A stretch of 19,962 nt of DNA, taken from positions 1 to 19,962 of the forward strand of contig JAGVZC010000028.1 in assembly GCA_018302885.1 (NCBI GenBank), given 5' to 3'. Below the pieces are notes generated by a model. That model saw nothing but the letters and a program-made list of their open reading frames with translations, was not told the origin of the DNA and did no database searches. This DNA comes from Candidatus Woesearchaeota archaeon. Lineage in GTDB: Archaea > Nanobdellota > Nanobdellia > SCGC-AAA011-G17 > GW2011-AR20. Each line of letters begins with the position of its first letter. The first letter of the stretch is position 1. Shown piece after piece: positions 15,717-19,962 of the stretch. The position numbers were made by a program, and so were the translations under genes.

Positions 15717-15725
15717 TTTATTAAA
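15717..15725. promoter_or_regulatory. Shared bidirectional TATA box for the divergent pair starting at 15695 and 15747
   Basis: TTTATTAAA reads TTTAATAAA on the other strand. Its centre at 15721 is exactly 26 bases from each start codon (15695 minus, 15747 plus). This mirrors the arrangement near 3376 and predicts leaderless mRNAs in both directions. Confidence 0.6.
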
Positions 15726-15746
15726 GTTTACTCATAAAAAATCAAG

Positions 15747-16382
15747 ATGAATATACACAAAAGGAATTATGACAAATATATCCCAAAAAACCTCATTATA
15801 AAATTAATGGGTGGTAACAAAAAAAAGAAAGATGTAAGTATAGAAGAATTCTGTTATCAAAACAAAAATCCGTTGATAAGAGAGTATTTTAATGGATTAT
15901 TAAAGTCGGCATTAAATATAAGCAAATATTGGAAGTTAAATAATTCTTTAATACTTGATTTTGGATGCAGTTGCCAGCAGCTTAAAAAAATACTAAAATC
16001 AAAGGATAAAAGTTTTAGTTATATTGGTTATGACATAAACAAGAAATACAGTGATATTGAAGATTATACTAAAGTTTCTCCAAATTTTATTTTTTGTATC
16101 AATGTATTGGAACATTTAAATAAGGTGGAGTTACAAAAAACATTAAATGACTTTAAAAAAATGAATAAAAATATAAAAATAATTACTGCAATACCAAAAA
16201 TGAATTTTTTAAGTAATTTTTTAAATAGCATGACTCAGGATTTAGAATGGGAAAGTGAAAAATATGATATTCACAAATCAGAATTCAATAGTATACAAAA
16301 TATTTTAAAAAAGAATTGTAAGTTAATAAAATCAAGAAATTATATGTTTATTCAAAAAATTCAATTATGGAAATTCAGGTAA
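15747..16382 (+). CDS. Class I SAM-dependent methyltransferase-like protein
   Basis: The 211-residue protein has a basic N-terminal helix region of about 65 residues, followed by a methyltransferase core. The SAM-binding motif I is LILDFGCSCQQ (68-78), where the usual GxGxG is reduced to GCSCQ. Next come the acidic strand end GYDIN (94-98) and motif IV-like INVLEHL (118-124). The LEHL signature is typical of Methyltransf_11/23-type enzymes. The substrate is unknown; a sugar or glycan-lipid methylation fits the locus. The core is shorter than usual after residue 150, so the C-terminal strands are reduced. It is driven from the shared promoter at 15721. Confidence 0.75.
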   Translation: MNIHKRNYDKYIPKNLIIKLMGGNKKKKDVSIEEFCYQNKNPLIREYFNGLLKSALNISKYWKLNNSLILDFGCSCQQLKKILKSKDKSFSYIGYDINKKYSDIEDYTKVSPNFIFCINVLEHLNKVELQKTLNDFKKMNKNIKIITAIPKMNFLSNFLNSMTQDLEWESEKYDIHKSEFNSIQNILKKNCKLIKSRNYMFIQKIQLWKFR

Positions 16383-16394
16383 AAAATAGAAATG

Positions 16395-16404
16395 TTTATT
16401 AAAT
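16395..16404 (+). promoter_or_regulatory. TATA box of rfbF
   Basis: TTTATTAAAT is centred about 25 bases before the ATG at 16424, consistent with a leaderless transcript. Confidence 0.55.
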
Positions 16405-16423
16405 TTTATTATATAACCAAAAC

Positions 16424-17200
16424 ATGAAAGTTGTAATATTGTGTGGTGGGCAGGGAACAAGATTAAAAGAAGAGACTGAATTCAAACCAAAACCACTGGT
16501 AGAAATTGGGGGAATGCCAATTTTATGGCATATAATGAAGATATATTCCCATTATGGATTCAGGGATTTTATACTGTGCCTTGGATACAAAGGACATATG
16601 ATTAAGAATTTCTTCTTAAACTATGATAAAATAACAAAAGATTTTACATTCAATCCAAAATCAAACATCTTAACAAGACATGGTGAAAATGATATGGAAG
16701 ATTGGAATATTACCTTTGCAGAAACTGGTCTGAAATCAGAAACAGGATCAAGGATAAAACAAATCGAAAAATATGTTGATGGGGATAATTTCTTATTGAC
16801 ATATGGTGATGGAGTTTCTAACGTAAACATAAAAGAATTGCTTGATTTTCATTTAAGTCATGGGAAAATAGGGACTGTTACTTCTGTAAGACCATCAACA
16901 AGGTTTGGTTTACTAGATATAGAAGAAAATAATACCATAAGTGACTTCAAAAAGAAGCATCTAATACATGAAGGATGGATAGATGGCGGATTTTTTGCAT
17001 TTAACAAGAGAATATTCAATTATTTAACAACAGACGAATCTTGTATGCTTGAAGGAGAACCATTAAAAAATTTGGCTAAAGAAGGACAATTTATGGCATA
17101 CAAACATAAAGATTTCTGGCAGTGTATGGATACAATAAGGGATGCAACATATCTAAATAACTTATGGGAAACCAATCCTTTATGGAAAGTTTGGGAATAA
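16424..17200 (+). CDS. rfbF: Glucose-1-phosphate cytidylyltransferase
   Basis: At 258 residues it has the usual RfbF length. It makes CDP-glucose from CTP and glucose 1-phosphate, the entry step to CDP-linked 6-deoxy and 3,6-dideoxy sugars. The signature set is strong: ILCGGQGTRL (5-14), KPKPLVEIGG (21-30), the RfbF-specific DWNITFAETG (93-102) followed by TGSRI, and the metal-binding D129 in TYGDGVSNV. The downstream CDP-glucose 4,6-dehydratase two genes later supports the assignment. It is transcribed from its own promoter, and an unrecognised gene with its own TATA box separates it from rfbG. Confidence 0.95.
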   Translation: MKVVILCGGQGTRLKEETEFKPKPLVEIGGMPILWHIMKIYSHYGFRDFILCLGYKGHMIKNFFLNYDKITKDFTFNPKSNILTRHGENDMEDWNITFAETGLKSETGSRIKQIEKYVDGDNFLLTYGDGVSNVNIKELLDFHLSHGKIGTVTSVRPSTRFGLLDIEENNTISDFKKKHLIHEGWIDGGFFAFNKRIFNYLTTDESCMLEGEPLKNLAKEGQFMAYKHKDFWQCMDTIRDATYLNNLWETNPLWKVWE

Positions 17201-17231
17201 TTAATCATTCTAAAGTAGTATAAGTAAAAGA

Positions 17232-17240
17232 TTTATAAAG
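17232..17240 (+). promoter_or_regulatory. TATA box of the unrecognised gene at 17262
   Basis: TTTATAAAG is centred 26 bases before ATG 17262. This selects that start over the in-frame ATG at 17247, which lies only 11 bases from the box. Confidence 0.6.
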
Positions 17241-17261
17241 AATCAAATGTTTATAACCAAA

Positions 17262-18227
17262 ATGGAAAAATATATTGTTGCAAGACATTTTATCAATAAT
17301 GAAGAAAGTTTAAATGAATTTGAAAAAGGGATAGATAATCTTATTATTGGATTAGGCTTATCAAAAAGATATAAATTAAATTTCGGTTTAAAACTAACTA
17401 CAAATGATAATATAAACGAAGAATTAAGAGAAAAAATAAAAAAAAAATTAGAAGGATTACCACTTAATCTATGGTTATTATATGATCCAAAAAATAGGGG
17501 GTCGGGTGTTAGTTTCAGACAAATAGTCTTTAATCCCACATTCTATGAAAAAAAGTATATAATTGGAAGTATTGACATTGATCAACTATCTGTAAAAGGT
17601 GATTCTCTAGAATTATTAATAGAATTGATGGAGAAAGTAGAAAAAGAAAACACATTGTATGCTCCAGGATCTAGAGATATTCAAGTTAAATTAGCAGTGT
17701 ATGAAAAAAATAGTAATTTAAGAAAAATCCATGAGCTATTTCATTCTTTAGCTATAAGTTCTGAAAAATTGATAGTAAAAGATGATAAATACGGACTAAA
17801 TGCTGATGCCGCATATAAAAAGATAGGTGAAAGTACAACTGGGGTTTCTATATTTAACACAACACATCCAAATTACCCAGAATTAATGAATTATACAATG
17901 AGAATGGCAAGGATTGCAGATCTTACGGGTTTTGCTGGGGAGTATTACACAGCAATAAGATCATCATTATTGGGGGGGATATCTACTGGATATATAAGGG
18001 CTAAAGAAAACAAATTTTATCATAAAAAAGATGAACAAACAGAAAAAGAAGGAATAACAAATATGATTATAACACAAACAAGAGAGCTAGGAAGAACGGA
18101 TATTAGAAATTTATTAGAAAAAACTATTAAAGAAAACAGGAATATGGGAATAATATCAGAGTTTTATGATAAAAGTGAAGTAGAATTTATCAGAGATTTG
18201 ATGCTGAAAGGGCTAATGTCAAATTAA
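17262..18227 (+). CDS. Unrecognised protein, possible divergent GT-A-fold glycosyltransferase
   Basis: I do not recognise this 321-residue soluble protein. Its order of elements resembles a divergent GT-A glycosyltransferase: a first strand YIVARHF (4-10), a strand LNLWLLYD followed by a loop KNRGSGVSFRQ (77-87) where GT2 enzymes have their G-x-A-x-N loop, then IIGSIDIDQL (100-109) with a possible metal-binding DID (105-107). A helix LELLIELMEKV and the element YAPGSRD (133-139) follow, resembling the GSR step of DPM1-like enzymes. A glycine-rich FAGEYYTAIRSSLLGG (224-239) could carry the catalytic acid E227. No membrane helices or signal peptide are visible. Its place between rfbF and rfbG suggests a role in CDP-sugar use or glycan assembly. 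The fold reading is inference. Confidence 0.7.
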   Translation: MEKYIVARHFINNEESLNEFEKGIDNLIIGLGLSKRYKLNFGLKLTTNDNINEELREKIKKKLEGLPLNLWLLYDPKNRGSGVSFRQIVFNPTFYEKKYIIGSIDIDQLSVKGDSLELLIELMEKVEKENTLYAPGSRDIQVKLAVYEKNSNLRKIHELFHSLAISSEKLIVKDDKYGLNADAAYKKIGESTTGVSIFNTTHPNYPELMNYTMRMARIADLTGFAGEYYTAIRSSLLGGISTGYIRAKENKFYHKKDEQTEKEGITNMIITQTRELGRTDIRNLLEKTIKENRNMGIISEFYDKSEVEFIRDLMLKGLMSN

Positions 18228-18236
18228 CAAAAAACC

Positions 18237-18244
18237 TTATAAAT
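18237..18244 (+). promoter_or_regulatory. TATA box of rfbG
   Basis: TTATAAAT is centred about 25 bases before the ATG at 18266, consistent with a leaderless transcript for rfbG and the SDR gene that follows it. Confidence 0.55.
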
Positions 18245-18265
18245 TTTCTTAAAATAATATTAAGT

Positions 18266-19237
18266 ATGAATAATTTCTGGGAAGATAAAAATGTATTAAT
18301 AACTGGAGGAAGCGGGTTATTAGGTAGCAATCTAATAAAAAGACTACTGGAATTAAAAACACATAGGATTGTTGTTCTTGTAAGAGATTATGTTCCAAAA
18401 TCAATATTTTTCTCTGAAGGATTATGTGATAAGGTAACAATAGTTAGGGGAAAAATAGAGGATTTTTCATTAATTGAAAGAGCATTAAATGAATATGAAA
18501 TTGATACTGTATTTCATTTAGCAGCTCAACCCATAGTAACAATAGCAAATAAAAGTCCTTTAGCAACATTTGAAGCAAATATAAGAGGAACATGGAATGT
18601 TTTAGAAGCATGTAGGTTACACAAAGATAATATCAAAAGGATATTAATTGCATCAAGTGATAAAGCATATGGAAGTCAAAAAGAATTACCTTATAATGAA
18701 ACAGCACCATTACAAGGAGAACACCCTTATGATGTTTCAAAATCTTGTGTTGATTTAATATCCCAATCTTATTATAAAACATACGGATTGTCTATAGCAA
18801 TTACGAGATGTGGTAATTTCTACGGTCCAGGAGATTTAAATTTTAACAGAATAGTGCCTGAAACAATAAAAAATGTATTAAGAAATAAAAGACCCTTAAT
18901 AAGAAGTGATGGAAATTATATTAGAGATTTTATATTTATTCCAGATGCAGTTGACGGTTATTTAACAATCGCAGAGAATTTACATAGAGATGATATAAAA
19001 GGAGAAGCGTTCAATATCTCAACAGGCAATAGATTAAATATTTTAGAATTAGTCAAATTAATATTAAAAAATATGAATTCTGATTTAGAACCAGAAATAT
19101 TAAATGAAGCAAAAGGAGAAATAAAGCACCAATATCTAAATGGAGAAAAGATAAAAAGAATTCTTGGTTGGGAGCCAAAACATAGCATAGAAGAAAGTTT
19201 ACAAAAAACAATTGAGTGGTATAAAAATAATATATAA
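18266..19237 (+). CDS. rfbG: CDP-glucose 4,6-dehydratase
   Basis: The 323-residue extended SDR converts CDP-glucose to CDP-4-keto-6-deoxyglucose. The FW near the N-terminus followed by VLITGGSGLLGS (10-21), the HLAAQPIV strand (84-91), SPLATFEANIRGTWNVLEA (97-115), SSDKAYG (130-136) and the catalytic YDVSK (Y155, K159) together are characteristic of the RfbG/DdhB subgroup. RfbG proteins are often about 350-360 residues, so this one is on the short side but has all catalytic parts. It works directly after RfbF in the pathway. The next gene starts one base after its stop and probably acts on its keto-sugar product or once did. Confidence 0.93.
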   Translation: MNNFWEDKNVLITGGSGLLGSNLIKRLLELKTHRIVVLVRDYVPKSIFFSEGLCDKVTIVRGKIEDFSLIERALNEYEIDTVFHLAAQPIVTIANKSPLATFEANIRGTWNVLEACRLHKDNIKRILIASSDKAYGSQKELPYNETAPLQGEHPYDVSKSCVDLISQSYYKTYGLSIAITRCGNFYGPGDLNFNRIVPETIKNVLRNKRPLIRSDGNYIRDFIFIPDAVDGYLTIAENLHRDDIKGEAFNISTGNRLNILELVKLILKNMNSDLEPEILNEAKGEIKHQYLNGEKIKRILGWEPKHSIEESLQKTIEWYKNNI

Positions 19238-19238
19238 A

Positions 19239-19962
19239 ATGTCTCTAAAAGGAAAAAGCGTTCTAATAACTGGGGCTAATGGATTTATAGGTAAAAACTT
19301 AATAAAAAGATTGGCAAAAGAAGAAGCTGAGATTTATTGTATTGATAAGAATCAATCTGAATTAAAGGAATTAATAAAAAAAGAATATATAATAGATATT
19401 AAAAATTTTGAAGAATTAAAAAAAGTGATTAGTGAAATAAATCCTAATATAATATTTCATTTAGCAGCTTTTATTAATCATTCAAGGGATATTAATTTAA
19501 TCAAGGAAACATATGAGATAAATGTTCAAGGAACAATTAACATGTTAATGGCAACTAAAGATATAAAATATGATTTATTTATATATCCAAATACATCAGA
19601 ACTTTATGGAGATGAAAATGAAACTCCATTCAAAGAAAATATGAACTATTGCAATTTGTTTTTAGAAGTATTTAACAAACCAATCGCAATATTTAGAATG
19701 CCTGTAGTATATGGACCATATCAAAAAGGAAATATGTTTATTCCCTCATTAATAAATTCAATAATAAAAAATAAAGAATTTTCAATGACAAAAGGTGAAC
19801 AACACAGGGATTTTATATATGTAGACGATATAATGGGTGCATTCATAATTTCATGTAAAAAAGTAATAAAAGGGACATTTAACTTAGGTTCTGGTAAAGA
19901 AATAAAACTTAAAGAGATAGCAGAATATTTGCAAAAAAGTAACAATTTAACTGTAAAATTTG
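19239..19962 (+). CDS. NAD-dependent sugar epimerase/reductase (SDR) lacking the YxxxK segment; partial at window edge
   Basis: I translated 241 codons from ATG at 19239 to the window end without a stop. The Rossmann motif GANGFIG (12-18), HLAAF (74-78), the active-site Ser/Thr in NTSELYG (118-124), the strand IAIFRMPVVYGPY (149-161) and RDFIYVDD (190-197) all match extended SDRs of the RfbJ/paratose-synthase or epimerase kind. Between PFKEN (130-134) and PIAIFR (148-153), however, there are only 13 residues, while the two other extended SDRs in this window have 29 over the same span. The missing 16 or so residues are exactly those that hold the catalytic YxxxK; none is present. The frame is kept, so this is an in-frame 48-base loss, a strain variant or an assembly error. 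One base separates it from rfbG, so the two are cotranscribed. Expected activity on the CDP-4-keto sugar is doubtful. Confidence 0.85.
   Translation, partial: MSLKGKSVLITGANGFIGKNLIKRLAKEEAEIYCIDKNQSELKELIKKEYIIDIKNFEELKKVISEINPNIIFHLAAFINHSRDINLIKETYEINVQGTINMLMATKDIKYDLFIYPNTSELYGDENETPFKENMNYCNLFLEVFNKPIAIFRMPVVYGPYQKGNMFIPSLINSIIKNKEFSMTKGEQHRDFIYVDDIMGAFIISCKKVIKGTFNLGSGKEIKLKEIAEYLQKSNNLTVKF

Noticed and set aside
10370..19962. CRISPR array or insertion sequence in the AT-rich half
   Set aside because: No regularly spaced direct repeats, no transposase-like protein and no terminal inverted repeats were found by eye; low-complexity A-runs explain the repeated look.

Overview
The window looks like part of a compact archaeal genome, most plausibly a DPANN-type lineage (Woesearchaeota/Pacearchaeota-like); the lineage is inference. 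The evidence is an archaeal form III RuBisCO, an archaeal oligosaccharyltransferase (AglB/STT3), an archaeal-type SpoIIM membrane protein, and TATA boxes centred about 25-28 bases upstream of most start codons, which implies leaderless mRNAs. A class II tRNA-Ser(UGA) lacks an encoded CCA. Genes are packed tightly: three convergent pairs abut or overlap at their stop codons, and there is no gene-free stretch above about 200 bases.

Left part (1-5200): a partial form III RuBisCO large subunit (minus strand, C-terminus outside the window), an unrecognised GT-B-like protein, a family 2 glycosyltransferase, a small helical protein, and a 470-residue fusion of a ribose-1,5-bisphosphate isomerase-like (eIF2B-type) domain to a HAD phosphatase domain. 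RuBisCO and the isomerase are two of the three enzymes of the archaeal AMP (nucleoside) pathway: AMP phosphorylase releases ribose-1,5-bisphosphate, the isomerase makes RuBP, and RuBisCO makes 3-phosphoglycerate. AMP phosphorylase is not in the window. The fused HAD domain suggests coupling to phosphoglycolate removal or another phosphatase step, and is the most striking feature here. These two genes are also the only ones with a good Shine-Dalgarno motif behind their own promoter.

Middle part (5200-10400): a SpoIIM-family membrane protein, tRNA-Ser, and an aglB operon in which the oligosaccharyltransferase is followed after one base by a multi-membrane GT-C-like protein.

Right part (10370-19962): a strongly AT-rich surface-glycan and nucleotide-sugar locus. 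It holds a dolichyl-phosphate-sugar-synthase-like glycosyltransferase; an operon of sugar-phosphate nucleotidyltransferase, NAD-dependent epimerase/dehydratase and DegT aminotransferase; a PMT-like membrane glycosyltransferase; a small methyltransferase; glucose-1-phosphate cytidylyltransferase (rfbF); an unrecognised GT-A-like protein; CDP-glucose 4,6-dehydratase (rfbG); and a truncated-at-edge SDR from which the YxxxK catalytic segment is missing in frame. Together these would make activated, probably CDP-linked deoxysugars, assemble glycans on a lipid carrier, and hand them to AglB for N-glycosylation of surface proteins. No mobile elements, CRISPR arrays or rRNA genes were seen.

Two divergent gene pairs (around 3376 and 15721) each appear to share one central TATA box placed about 25 bases from both start codons, an economical bidirectional leaderless promoter.
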